Shown here piece by piece: positions 6,983 to 14,574 of a stretch of 33,976 nt of DNA (position 1 is the stretch's first letter; each line of letters starts with the position of its first letter). The notes under the pieces were generated by a model that was not told where the DNA came from, did no database searches, and worked only from the letters and a program-made list of their open reading frames with translations. Source of the stretch: Candidatus Parcubacteria bacterium (GTDB taxonomy: Bacteria > Patescibacteriota > Patescibacteriia > Patescibacteriales > UBA12075); assembly GCA_023132155.1 (NCBI GenBank), contig JAGLYP010000036.1, forward strand, positions 1 to 33,976, read 5' to 3'. Both the position numbers and the translations under genes were made by a program.

Positions 6983-7789
6983 ATGATCGGAATTTTTGAT
7001 TCCGGACTTGGCGGATTAACTGTTTTAAAGAATTTTTTAAAAGCCTTGCCGGATTACAATTACATATATCTTGGCGACAGCGCTCGCGCGCCTTACGGCG
7101 GGCGCTCGCAAGACACAATATATTGCTATACAAAAGAAGCGGTTGATTTTTTGTTCGCGCGAGGGTGCGAATTAATTATTATTGCCTGCAATTCCGCGTC
7201 CTCGCAGGCTTTGAGAAAAATTCAGCAAGAATATTTGCCTCAAAAATATCCCGGCAAAAATGTGCTTGGGGTAATCAGGCCATTGGTTGAAAAGGTTGCC
7301 GAAGATAAAAATATCAAGCGTGTCGGCATAATTGGCACGCGAGCAACCATTGAATCAAATGCCTATAAAACAGAATTAAAAAAGTTAAATCCTGACTTGG
7401 AAATTTTTCAAAAAAGCGCGCCTTTGCTTGTACCTTTAATTGAAGAGGGGTGGAATAGGCGGCCGGAGACAAAAAGTATTCTTAAAAAATATTTGCGGCC
7501 GCTTAAATCTAAACAAATAGAAATTTTGATTTTGGCTTGCACGCACTATCCGATTCTTTTTAAAGAAATTAAAAAAATTATGACAAAACGCTGCCGGGTT
7601 TTGGATAGCGGTGAAATTATCGCGCGCGGCTTAAAAAATTATTTAGCGCGGCATCCGGAATATAGAGTTAGCCCCGCCCAAAACACCTGCGTGAACTTTT
7701 TTACCACTGATGACGCGGAGCGATTTCGGGTAATGGCGAAAAAATTTTTAAATATTGATGTTGAAAAAATTACAAAGGTTTGTTTGTAA
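6983..7789 (+). CDS. murI: Glutamate racemase
   Basis: Interconverts L- and D-glutamate for peptidoglycan; 268 aa, normal length. Motifs are IGIFDSGLGGLTVL at the N-terminus, LGDSARAPYGGRS, and the two catalytic cysteines in IIACNSAS (Cys69) and LACTHYP (Cys186). It follows murD, whose reaction consumes D-glutamate. The upstream 40 bp consist of ATCCCAATAA-like degenerate repeats that recur, inverted, after ppsA (about 19764-19800). No Shine-Dalgarno is visible. Confidence 0.95.
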   Translation: MIGIFDSGLGGLTVLKNFLKALPDYNYIYLGDSARAPYGGRSQDTIYCYTKEAVDFLFARGCELIIIACNSASSQALRKIQQEYLPQKYPGKNVLGVIRPLVEKVAEDKNIKRVGIIGTRATIESNAYKTELKKLNPDLEIFQKSAPLLVPLIEEGWNRRPETKSILKKYLRPLKSKQIEILILACTHYPILFKEIKKIMTKRCRVLDSGEIIARGLKNYLARHPEYRVSPAQNTCVNFFTTDDAERFRVMAKKFLNIDVEKITKVCL

Positions 7790-7810
7790 ATTTTATTGTT
7801 ATAAAGAGCC

Positions 7811-7838
7811 TTGAAATTTATTAAAATTAATATATAAT
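7811..7838 (+). promoter_or_regulatory. Promoter of holA, predicted leaderless
   Basis: TTGAAA (7811-7816), 16-nt spacer, TATAAT (7833-7838). Only 6 nt separate the -10 box from the ATG, so transcription should begin at the start codon. Confidence 0.7.
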
Positions 7839-7844
7839 AAAGCC

Positions 7845-8819
7845 ATGATTATATTTCTTTACGGCGAAGATACTTATCGCAGCCGGCAAAAATTAAATGA
7901 ATTAAAGCTTAAATTTATTAAAGATATTGATAAAAGAGGCGATAATATAAAATTGATAAATACTGAATCCGCCGGCTTAGATGAAATTAACGAAGCTTTT
8001 TCCGCGTCGTCTTTGTTTGTTTCCAAACAAATGGTGATTATTGAAAATATTTTAAAAAGTAAAAAAATGCAAAAGCCTTTGCTGGAAATACTTGAAAAAA
8101 AAGAAACAAATAATATTATTATTTTTTATGATGAGCACAGCGGAGAAAAATTGGGCGCGAATAAGTTTTTTAAATTTTTATCCAAGCAAAAATTTGTTCA
8201 GCAATTCAAAAAGTTGTCCAATACGGAGACGGCTAATTGGATTAAAAAAACAACGGAAAAGCGCGGCGGAAAAATTTCTTTGCGCGCCTCAGGAACTTTA
8301 GCGGGTTTGGTCGGCAGTGATTTGTGGCAAATTTCCAATGAAATTGATAAATTAATCAGTTATAAAAAAGCGCAAGCGCCCGAGCTGATTGAGAACGCCG
8401 GGCAGGCAGAGATTAATGATAAAGATATTACGGAGATGGTAAGGGGAAAATTTGATGAGAATATTTTTGCCTTGACAGACGCGATTAGCCAAAAAAATAA
8501 AGCCTTATCCTTGAATTTATTAGAAAAAGAATTGGAAAACGGTTTAGCAGAACCCTATCTTATGCATATGCTGATTAGGCAATTTAGAATTTTATTGCAA
8601 GTTAGAGCGGCTATGGATTTGGGGCATACATCGCGCAAGGCGGCAAGCGAATTAAAACTTCATCCCTTTGTGGCGCAAAAAAGTTTTACGCAAGCAAAAA
8701 ATTTTTCTATAGAATCTTTAAAAATAATTTTTTCGCGTTTAATCAAAATGGACAGACAGCTAAAAACCGGCCAAGGCGATTTTAAAACTGATTTAGCGCT
8801 CATGATCGCGAGTATTTGA
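7845..8819 (+). CDS. holA: DNA polymerase III delta subunit
   Basis: Clamp-loader subunit of 324 aa that opens the beta clamp. The N-terminus IIFLYGEDTYRSRQKLNEL is the typical HolA opening, followed by the AAA+-like fold without a functional P-loop (IIIFYDEHSG, FKKLSNTETANWIKKT) and the C-terminal collar helices (ENIFALTDAISQKNKALSLN, MLIRQFRILLQVRA). It has its own promoter with no 5' leader and ends in a terminator shared with the convergent minus-strand gene. Confidence 0.9.
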   Translation: MIIFLYGEDTYRSRQKLNELKLKFIKDIDKRGDNIKLINTESAGLDEINEAFSASSLFVSKQMVIIENILKSKKMQKPLLEILEKKETNNIIIFYDEHSGEKLGANKFFKFLSKQKFVQQFKKLSNTETANWIKKTTEKRGGKISLRASGTLAGLVGSDLWQISNEIDKLISYKKAQAPELIENAGQAEINDKDITEMVRGKFDENIFALTDAISQKNKALSLNLLEKELENGLAEPYLMHMLIRQFRILLQVRAAMDLGHTSRKAASELKLHPFVAQKSFTQAKNFSIESLKIIFSRLIKMDRQLKTGQGDFKTDLALMIASI

Positions 8820-8837
8820 TTTTTTTTGAATAAAAAT

Positions 8838-8865
8838 AGGACGTTGGCTGTTAAATCAACGTCCT
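8838..8865. terminator. Bidirectional terminator between holA and the minus-strand genes
   Basis: AGGACGTTG (8838-8846) pairs with CAACGTCCT (8857-8865); A/T-rich tracts flank both sides. Confidence 0.75.
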
Positions 8866-8882
8866 AAATTGAGAATTTTTAT

Positions 8883-9134
8883 TTATTCTCCGTAAATTTC
8901 GCTTCTAAGTTTTTCCAATCTGATCTTTGCTCCATATCTCGCTATTCCCGCAAATACTATCATACATATTGATGTAATTAAACAAGATAACGGCCATTTA
9001 CAGAAAAACCCTATTATGATTATCACAATAGCGCTAGCGAAGATACCACAGCTAATGCCGACCCAAGAATTTAAATATTCTAAATTGTCTATCTTCTCCA
9101 AAAAACCAAAATCTTCCAAATACTTTTTTTTCAT
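8883..9134 (-). CDS. Small two-helix membrane protein
   Basis: An 83-aa protein of unknown function. A charged N-terminal stretch (KKKYLEDFGFLEKIDNLEYLN) is followed by two hydrophobic helices (GIFASAIVIIIIGFF and LITSICMIVFAGIA) and a basic tail. AGGAGG lies 8 nt before the ATG at 9134; a GTG one codon earlier (9137) is an alternative start. It is downstream of rpsT on the same strand and could be co-transcribed with it. Confidence 0.7.
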   Translation of the reverse strand: MKKKYLEDFGFLEKIDNLEYLNSWVGISCGIFASAIVIIIIGFFCKWPLSCLITSICMIVFAGIARYGAKIRLEKLRSEIYGE

Positions 9135-9168
9135 CACTTGCGCCTCCTCTGTCTGTAAAAAAATTATT

Positions 9169-9435
9169 CTAAGCCTTTTGTGAACTATTTGACTTATGCT
9201 GCAACCGCGATTTTTTGCGGTCGCGGGTATTTTTTTTAATTATACCTTTTTGCGCGGCTTTGTCTAAAGCCTTTAAAGTTTTTCCGACTAATTCACCCGC
9301 TTGTTTATCCTTAGACTCAATGGCCTTTTTGCTTTTCTTTAAAAGATTTTTTAAATTATCTTTTATTTTGGTGTTATGAATTTTGCGCTTCGCGCTTTTT
9401 CGCAATTCTTTTTCTGCTGATTTTTTATTTGGCAT
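9169..9435 (-). CDS. rpsT: 30S ribosomal protein S20
   Basis: Primary 16S rRNA-binding protein of 88 aa, with 25% or more Lys/Arg and the family features MPNKKSAEKELRKSAKR, the DNLKNLLKK helix, LVGKTLKALDKAAQKGIIKKNTRDRKKSRL. Its 5' region overlaps the left arm of the 63-bp inverted repeat that ends only 10 bp upstream of the ATG, so its promoter must lie in or beyond this arm. No Shine-Dalgarno is visible. Confidence 0.95.
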   Translation of the reverse strand: MPNKKSAEKELRKSAKRKIHNTKIKDNLKNLLKKSKKAIESKDKQAGELVGKTLKALDKAAQKGIIKKNTRDRKKSRLQHKSNSSQKA

Positions 9436-9445
9436 ATTTATAAAT

Positions 9446-9508
9446 CAAGTTATGCCCAAAGGGCACTAACAGTAGTCGGGAATATTCAAATTCCTTGACT
9501 ATAAATTA
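9446..9508. repeat. 63-bp inverted repeat, left arm
   Basis: A perfect reverse complement of 11275-11337. Each arm can fold as two stem-loops, one around GCCCAAAGGGC and one pairing TAGTC and GGAAT with ATTCC and GACTA. Together the arms bracket 1.77 kb holding lgt, a membrane protein gene and an acyl carrier protein gene. Confidence 0.95.
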
Positions 9509-9555
9509 ATTTTTAAAATTTGGCGTGAGAGTTACCAAAATATAGTAGCATAAGT

Positions 9556-10380
9556 TTAAATTTTTTTCAAGGGGAAGTACTTTCTTCTGTTTTTTATCAA
9601 GTAAACGCTAACTGCCGTTAAAATTAATAAACTGATGATTTGCGGGAGACGCAAATTTAGCATTTCCGGAGTTTTGTCAATTCTGACAAATTCCAGACTA
9701 AATCTTAAAATTGAATATAAGCCTAAATAAAGCAAAACGATTATTTCGTAAAATTTATAATCTTTTTTTATAAAAAAGCGATGAGCGAAAATTAATAAAA
9801 TGAATATTAACAGATTGCCAAGGCTTTCGTATAAAAAAGTCGGATGATAATAGTTGGCGCCATAATATTCAAGTATGCGATTAACGGGCTCAATCGGAAT
9901 TCCCCATGGAAGATTGGTCGGCAGTCCGAAAAGCTCCTGATTAAAATAATTTCCCCAGCGGCCGATTGCTTGGCCGATTGCCGCTCCGGGAGCGTAAATC
10001 GCCAAAAGCTGCCAAAAATTCATTTTATATTTTTTCGCGAAAAAATAAACTATGATTATGCCTGCGAAAATCGCGCCATGAATAGCCATTCCGCCCTGCC
10101 AAATTTTAATTATTTCTATCGGGTTATTTAAATAATAAGGAAACTCCAAAAAAACATGATAGGCGCGCGCGCCGATAATGCCGCTGATAAGCAAATAAAA
10201 AACAGAATCAATTATAGTTTCTTTTGAAATTTTATATTTTTCAGCCAGCTTTAAAATAACAATCATTGCTACTAAAATTCCCGTAACGATAAACAGCCCG
10301 TACCAATAAATTTTTATTTGGCCGATATTTATCAAAACTGAATCGGGGATGTTTGTGTGGAGGAAGTTGAACATAATCAT
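9556..10380 (-). CDS. lgt: Prolipoprotein diacylglyceryl transferase
   Basis: Integral membrane enzyme of 274 aa that moves diacylglycerol from phosphatidylglycerol to the lipobox cysteine of prelipoproteins. It has seven or so hydrophobic helices and the signature residues: GARAYHV, MAIHGAIFAG (His101), the GRWGNYFNQELFG Lgt signature (Arg141 region), HPTFLYES, and a LEFVR near the C-terminus. Two starts are possible (10380 or 10374); neither has a clear ribosome site. It is alone between an AT-rich gap and the repeat arm, inside the 63-bp inverted-repeat bracket. Confidence 0.93.
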   Translation of the reverse strand: MIMFNFLHTNIPDSVLINIGQIKIYWYGLFIVTGILVAMIVILKLAEKYKISKETIIDSVFYLLISGIIGARAYHVFLEFPYYLNNPIEIIKIWQGGMAIHGAIFAGIIIVYFFAKKYKMNFWQLLAIYAPGAAIGQAIGRWGNYFNQELFGLPTNLPWGIPIEPVNRILEYYGANYYHPTFLYESLGNLLIFILLIFAHRFFIKKDYKFYEIIVLLYLGLYSILRFSLEFVRIDKTPEMLNLRLPQIISLLILTAVSVYLIKNRRKYFPLKKI

Positions 10381-10524
10381 TACAAATGTACCAATATAAT
10401 CACGAATTCACAAATATTTTAAATAATAAATTTTGTCTTTTCCTTATTTCCCTTTAAGCCCTATTTAGCCCTTTAAATCCTATTACTACTATATTGCTAT
10501 AAAATTTGCTTAAAGTCAATTAAA

Positions 10525-10561
10525 AAAGGCGCTCTGCTCCGAAAACGGAATGAGCGCCTTT
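10525..10561 (-). terminator. Terminator of the acyl carrier protein/membrane protein operon
   Basis: AAAGGCGCTC (10525-10534) pairs with GAGCGCCTTT (10552-10561), with an inner CTCCG/CGGAA pair. On the minus strand it ends in a T-run. Confidence 0.8.
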
Positions 10562-10575
10562 GATGTTTTTGAATT

Positions 10576-10950
10576 TTACGGAAATGGTTTTCCGTAGCTT
10601 CTGCCTTTTATGAAAGAAATTATAGCCAATGTTAAACAAATAACTGGCCAATAATTAATTTCCCCCAATTCTTCTCCGCCGACGTTAACAAGCGTAAAAA
10701 TAAAGAACATTATTGCCAAAAAATGAAAAAAAATCATTTTTAATATTCTTCTAGCCTCCATCTGCCGGGGACCTTTGTTCTCTTTAGGGCTGTGGCTATT
10801 CTCATTTTTGATAGTCATTGAAAAAAGACCAAAGAAAAAAAGAAAAGCCGCTATTAGTAATAATATAGGCTCGGTAAAGCCTGTATATGCATAATATCCC
10901 AAAGGACAAATGCTAATAATTACTAAAAAAATGCCTATTTTTCTTATCAT
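10576..10950 (-). CDS. Four-helix membrane protein, unknown function
   Basis: A 124-aa protein with hydrophobic segments at about residues 5-24, 27-46, 70-90 and 95-113 and a basic cytoplasmic loop (SHSPKENKGPRQMEARR). No family was recognised. GGAGG lies about 9-10 nt before the ATG, and the acyl carrier protein gene ends 20 bp upstream on the same strand, so the two form an operon ending at the 10525-10561 terminator. The link with an acyl carrier protein hints at a membrane-lipid or acyl-transfer role, but nothing in the sequence shows it. Confidence 0.72.
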   Translation of the reverse strand: MIRKIGIFLVIISICPLGYYAYTGFTEPILLLIAAFLFFFGLFSMTIKNENSHSPKENKGPRQMEARRILKMIFFHFLAIMFFIFTLVNVGGEELGEINYWPVICLTLAIISFIKGRSYGKPFP

Positions 10951-10970
10951 TTTTTAACCTCCCCTCCGTT

Positions 10971-11225
10971 TCAACAATGCGCTTCAATTTGTTTAACTAA
11001 ATCGCCAACGCTTAAGTTGTTGATAACAGGAATTTCTAGATCAAATTGATCCTCAATTTTTGCCAAAATTTCCGTAAAAATCAGCGAATCAACTGGCAAG
11101 TCATTCTTAAAATCATGTTTATCGCTGATTTTTTTCACCTCTATCTCATGATAAGGTCTAATGCAACTTTCGTTGCATGTTTCGGCAATAATTTTTTTCA
11201 CAAAATACTTAATTCCGTTTTTCAT
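10971..11225 (-). CDS. Acyl carrier protein-like protein
   Basis: An 84-aa phosphopantetheine-carrier fold: helix 1 (MKNGIKYFVKKIIAE), then LPVDSLIFTEILAKIEDQF with the DSL motif (Ser47 is the expected 4'-phosphopantetheine site), then LEIPVINNLSVGDLVKQIEAH. The start at 11225 is chosen over 11288 because AGGGGG lies about 6 nt upstream and the longer form adds a hydrophobic stretch foreign to the family. No fatty acid synthase genes are seen nearby, and CPR bacteria generally lack that pathway, so its acyl or aminoacyl cargo is unknown. Confidence 0.8.
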   Translation of the reverse strand: MKNGIKYFVKKIIAETCNESCIRPYHEIEVKKISDKHDFKNDLPVDSLIFTEILAKIEDQFDLEIPVINNLSVGDLVKQIEAHC

Positions 11226-11274
11226 AAATCCCCCTTTTTTTATAAACAAAGTTAAAATAAAATGAACATAAAAA

Positions 11275-11337
11275 TAATTTATAGTCAAGGAATTTGAATA
11301 TTCCCGACTACTGTTAGTGCCCTTTGGGCATAACTTG
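11275..11337. repeat. 63-bp inverted repeat, right arm
   Basis: Perfect reverse complement of 9446-9508. The minus-strand promoter at 11346-11374 would start transcription at the outer edge of this arm, so the arm becomes the structured 5' leader of the acyl carrier protein operon. Confidence 0.95.
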
Positions 11338-11345
11338 TGTTTGAT

Positions 11346-11374
11346 ACACTAGCATAAATATTAATTTATGTCAA
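11346..11374 (-). promoter_or_regulatory. Promoter of the acyl carrier protein operon
   Basis: On the minus strand: consensus TTGACA (11374-11369), 17-nt spacer ending TGC, then TAGTGT (11351-11346). It lies just outside the right repeat arm. The spacer is part of a CATAAAT/ATTTATG dyad. Confidence 0.65.
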
Positions 11375-11434
11375 CTTGTTAATAATTTTTTTCACTAATA
11401 TTTAATGAATTGTTAAAAAAATGTTAATAAACTG

Positions 11435-11463
11435 TTGATTTTTTGTGGAAAATGTGCTATTAT
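11435..11463 (+). promoter_or_regulatory. Promoter of the small ORF at 11514
   Basis: TTGATT (11435-11440), exactly 17-nt spacer, TATTAT (11458-11463). Confidence 0.65.
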
Positions 11464-11513
11464 TTAAATATAAATTAATCGCTCATTATTTTAAAAAGAG
11501 AGGAGAAAATAAA

Positions 11514-11663
11514 GTGATGTGGGATCTTTTTAAAAATATTAAAGTAGAAAAAGAGGATTTCATCGATAGCTATAATGACTCAGAGTCAGAAGTTAGGCAA
11601 AAACGTTGTCTTGACTCAGAGTCATCTAAGGCTATTATTGAATTTTTAGCTAATCAGGCTTAA
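11514..11663 (+). CDS. Small acidic protein of about 49 aa, unknown
   Basis: A small gene with its own promoter, an AGGAG site (11501-11505) 8 nt before a GTG start (ATG at 11517 is the alternative), and its own terminator. The product reads MWDLFKNIKVEKEDFIDSYN then two DSES blocks and ends IIEFLANQA. Each DSES block is encoded within the odd palindrome TGACTCAGAGTCA (11576-11588 and 11612-11624), the two copies lying exactly 36 bp (12 codons) apart. No family was recognised. A regulated leader ORF or a small regulator is possible, but the transcript clearly ends before trpS. Confidence 0.6.
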   Translation: MMWDLFKNIKVEKEDFIDSYNDSESEVRQKRCLDSESSKAIIEFLANQA

Positions 11664-11687
11664 TTTTCAAAATTAAATTTTTCAGAC

Positions 11688-11715
11688 GGACATAGAGTAA
11701 ACTCTATGTCCTTTT
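11688..11715 (+). terminator. Terminator after the small ORF
   Basis: GGACATAGAGT (11688-11698) pairs with ACTCTATGTCC (11701-11711), effectively a 10-bp stem with a TAAA loop, followed by TTTTATT. A second hairpin (11725-11733 with 11750-11758, AAAAACCGC/GCGGTTTTT) follows and overlaps the trpS promoter. Confidence 0.8.
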
Positions 11716-11739
11716 ATTCTGTCCAAAAACCGCAAAAAT

Positions 11740-11767
11740 TTGCTTTTTAGCGGTTTTTTGTTACAAT
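11740..11767 (+). promoter_or_regulatory. Promoter of trpS, predicted leaderless
   Basis: TTGCTT (11740-11745), 16-nt spacer, TACAAT (11762-11767), then 6 nt to the ATG. Confidence 0.6.
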
Positions 11768-11773
11768 AACTTT

Positions 11774-12769
11774 ATGACACAAAATATTAAAAAAAGAATA
11801 TTTTCAGGCGTTCAACCTAGCGGCAATTTGCATATTGGCAATTTTTTGGGCGCGATTAAGCAATGGGTTGATTTGCAAGATGAATACGATTCCGTATTTA
11901 GCGTGGTTGATTATCACGCGATTACCGTTAAATACGATCCAAATGTTTTAAAGAAAAAAATTATTGAGATTGCTAAAATTTATATTGCCGGAGGAATTAA
12001 TTCTGAAAGAGTAATCATCTTTCAACAATCCGACGTACGGGCGCACACGGAACTTTGCTGGATTTTAAACGCCGTAAGCGCTCGTATAAGTGATTTAAAC
12101 AAAATGACGCAGTTTAAAGACAAGGCGGGCCTTGGCAATGTTAATGTCGGCGTCGGGCTTTATGATTATCCGGTTTTAATGGCGGCTGACATATTATTAT
12201 ATAACACGGATATTGTACCTGTCGGCGATGACCAGTTGCAGCACGTGGAACTGGCGCGCGATTTGGCAAAACGCTTTAACCATGATTATGAAAAAATATT
12301 TAAGATCCCGGAAGCAAAAATTATAAAACAGGGCGCGCGTATTATGGGATTGGATAATCCAGAGAAAAAGATGAGTAAAAGCGCTAAGAGCGATTTGAGC
12401 AGAATAGGGCTTCTGGATAAACCAAGGCTAGCTATGAAAAAAATCATGAAAGCAACGACCGATATTGGCGCGGAAATAAAATTCTGCCCAAAAGAAAAAC
12501 CCGGAATTTCCAATCTTTTAACTATTTATTCTTTACTGGGAAATATTGAAATTAAAAAACTGGAAAAAAAATACACCAATAAAATGTACGGTGAATTTAA
12601 AAAAGATTTGGCGGAAATAGTCGCGGAATTTTTAAATAATTTTCAAAAAAAATATAATAAAACAGACGATAAGCAAATCACGGAAATTTTAACAGCAGGC
12701 GCGAAAAAAGCAGAGCCGATTGCTGAAGAGACTTTGTTAAAAGTTAAGAGGGCGATTGGGTTGAAGTAA
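11774..12769 (+). CDS. trpS: Tryptophanyl-tRNA synthetase
   Basis: Class Ic aminoacyl-tRNA synthetase of 331 aa that charges tRNA-Trp. It has FSGVQPSGNLHIGNFLGAI with the HIGH-type motif (residues 17-23), VVDYHAIT, WILNAVS, the specificity region YPVLMAADILLY, GDDQLQHVELARD, and the KMSKS loop KKMSKSA near residue 200. Length and order of motifs are normal. The start codon is placed by the leaderless promoter. A 32-bp hairpin ends it against the convergent pyrH. Confidence 0.97.
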   Translation: MTQNIKKRIFSGVQPSGNLHIGNFLGAIKQWVDLQDEYDSVFSVVDYHAITVKYDPNVLKKKIIEIAKIYIAGGINSERVIIFQQSDVRAHTELCWILNAVSARISDLNKMTQFKDKAGLGNVNVGVGLYDYPVLMAADILLYNTDIVPVGDDQLQHVELARDLAKRFNHDYEKIFKIPEAKIIKQGARIMGLDNPEKKMSKSAKSDLSRIGLLDKPRLAMKKIMKATTDIGAEIKFCPKEKPGISNLLTIYSLLGNIEIKKLEKKYTNKMYGEFKKDLAEIVAEFLNNFQKKYNKTDDKQITEILTAGAKKAEPIAEETLLKVKRAIGLK

Positions 12770-12837
12770 AAAAAATTAGAAATTAAGAAGCTTAGCTTCG
12801 GGTATCCGAAGCTAAGCTTCTTAATTTCTAATTTTTT
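12770..12837. terminator. Perfect 32-bp hairpin terminator between trpS and pyrH
   Basis: Bases 12770-12801 pair perfectly with 12806-12837 over a 4-nt GTAT loop, with A-run and T-run at the two feet. It begins right after the trpS stop and covers the pyrH stop, serving both convergent genes. The stem is much longer than termination needs. Confidence 0.9.
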
Positions 12838-13543
12838 ATTTTATAACCGTCCCTTGAAACTTCTCTCCCTTAAATATTTTCTCCAAATTTTTAATATTCC
12901 TCCCCTCGGTGATTATTACCTTAAGTCCTTGTTCTTCGGCGTGCTTGGATGCAACCGGATCAAAGGGCGCGTTTAAGCCCGGATTCCATTTGTTGCCGAC
13001 TATTTTTCTAAAATCCGGCCAGGATATTTTTTTTATTTTTTTGGCCGTCTGATGTTTGTTCGGATCTTTGTTATAAACGTATTTTATATTTGATAAATTT
13101 ATAACTGTTTTCGCTCCCATTCTTTCCGCCAATATCGTAGCGACATAATCGGTTGACCAGCCGGGACGCCAGCCTGCCGCGACCATGATTTTTTCGCCTT
13201 TTTGAAAATGTTCGCGAATGTCCGCTTTGGTGCGCGGATTTTTATTAATGCGCGGATGCGCGTATTTTCTGAATATTGTTTTAATTAAATGCGCGTTAAG
13301 CCTGGTGGAGTGAATGCCGATCCAGTCCTTATCGTCATTGGTTAATTTTGTAACTTTGCCGGCCGCCGCCTGATAATCACGCGCGGTATTGCCGCCGCCG
13401 GCGATAATTATAAATTTTGTATTTTTTTTGATTTCCTTAACAATCAATTCCCGAAATTGTTTTAAAAATTTCCAATCAATCCCCGTTTTAGGAACGATTA
13501 ATGATCCCCCCAGTGATATTACATAATATTCGCTTTTTGGCAT
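12836..13543 (-). CDS. pyrH: UMP kinase, archaeal type
   Basis: Amino-acid-kinase-fold enzyme of 235 aa that phosphorylates UMP to UDP. Motifs: VISLGGSLIVP, FIIIAGGGNTARDYQ, DWIGIHSTRLNAHLI (typical of the archaeal-like branch, unlike the DxxGMLAT of most bacteria), GWRPGWSTDYVA, LSNIKYVYNKDP, and NPGLNAPFDPVAS. CPR bacteria often carry this form. It is a stand-alone gene with an extended -10 promoter and an untranslated leader of about 30 nt without a clear Shine-Dalgarno. Confidence 0.94.
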   Translation of the reverse strand: MPKSEYYVISLGGSLIVPKTGIDWKFLKQFRELIVKEIKKNTKFIIIAGGGNTARDYQAAAGKVTKLTNDDKDWIGIHSTRLNAHLIKTIFRKYAHPRINKNPRTKADIREHFQKGEKIMVAAGWRPGWSTDYVATILAERMGAKTVINLSNIKYVYNKDPNKHQTAKKIKKISWPDFRKIVGNKWNPGLNAPFDPVASKHAEEQGLKVIITEGRNIKNLEKIFKGEKFQGTVIK

Positions 13544-13581
13544 AGGTTATTTTTTTGTTAATTTTTAATTTTCTGATTTTA

Positions 13582-13609
13582 AGTATAGCATATACTGAAA
13601 AAGGGACAA
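13582..13609 (-). promoter_or_regulatory. Promoter of pyrH
   Basis: On the minus strand: TTGTCC (13609-13604), 16-nt spacer, TATACT (13587-13582) preceded by TGC as an extended -10. Confidence 0.6.
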
Positions 13610-13630
13610 TCTTTTTGCTGAATAAAAAAT

Positions 13631-13669
13631 AATAAGCCTTACGAAATTTTTAAATTCGCAAGGCTTATT
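13631..13669 (-). terminator. Terminator of the 13701-14438 gene
   Basis: AATAAGCCTT (13631-13640) pairs with AAGGCTTATT (13660-13669), extended by CGAA/TTCG inside one mismatch; a T-rich tract follows on the minus strand. Confidence 0.75.
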
Positions 13670-13700
13670 TCAAATTGATTTTTTATTACTTTACTTTTTT

Positions 13701-14438
13701 CTAAATAAGATAAGTTACTGTTATTTCACCCTCTATGCCATAGGCGTAACCTGGCGCTAACATTTTAATTGGCTTATTAAAAATTTCTTTCTTAACAAGA
13801 TTTTCCGCCTTTACTTGTATTGAGAAAATAATTTCATCAATACTTATTATCTTTCCGGCATTTTTAATTCTTTCAAAAGACACGGAAGAAAATTTTGCTT
13901 TTACTTTGAATTGTTGCTCATTTACTATTTCGCTGTCAAATGTTTTTCTAAAAATATAATACGTTTGAAATTCCCTCGGAAGCGAATCAAGATGATTAAG
14001 CGAAATCAGACTTATTCGCTTTTTTTTGATAGGCCTATTATTCATCGTTATAATGCCTTCAGACGAAGATGGTATTTTAATGATTGGCAAAATAATTAAA
14101 GCGCATAAAACAGTAAAAGAAATTTTATACAAAATTAAGCAAATTTTAGGAGCAGGAAGCGGATCAAACAGCGCGACTGCGTGCAAAGCGCCAGCCGCCG
14201 TTAGAAGACAAACTAACCATGGTAATAATTTAATAATAAATTTGTTATTATTTTTTTTTGTTATCAATTTTATTTTATCAGCATCCCATGTAACAAACAT
14301 CAATAAAAATGCAAAAACAATTGCAAGCGCGAAATACAGTAATGTCTGGATATCTATGTCTTTGACTTGTGTAATCACGAAAAAAGAAAATACGCAAAAC
14401 GTCAAAAATATCCATTTAATCTTCACAATAAAATTCAT
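13701..14438 (-). CDS. Membrane protein with C-terminal extracytoplasmic domain, unknown
   Basis: A 245-aa protein. Four hydrophobic segments lie at about residues 7-23, 32-48, 70-90 and 100-120, followed by a soluble domain of about 110 aa rich in beta-strand-like segments (KVKAKFSSVSFERI, EIIFSIQVKAENLV, YAYGIEGEITVTYLI). No family was recognised. AAGGAGG sits 7 nt before the ATG at 14438; the GTG at 14444 is too close to the site. It is monocistronic, with its own terminator. Confidence 0.72.
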   Translation of the reverse strand: MNFIVKIKWIFLTFCVFSFFVITQVKDIDIQTLLYFALAIVFAFLLMFVTWDADKIKLITKKNNNKFIIKLLPWLVCLLTAAGALHAVALFDPLPAPKICLILYKISFTVLCALIILPIIKIPSSSEGIITMNNRPIKKKRISLISLNHLDSLPREFQTYYIFRKTFDSEIVNEQQFKVKAKFSSVSFERIKNAGKIISIDEIIFSIQVKAENLVKKEIFNKPIKMLAPGYAYGIEGEITVTYLI

Positions 14439-14574
14439 ATTCACTCCTCCTTATATTTAAATTTTAATTGTTAAACAACGATTATTTATTATTTATTGCA
14501 TAAAAATATAAAAAAGTCAAGTGGTAAAAAAACTGCTAGAATTATTATCATATAAATATAACAAATCACCAACC

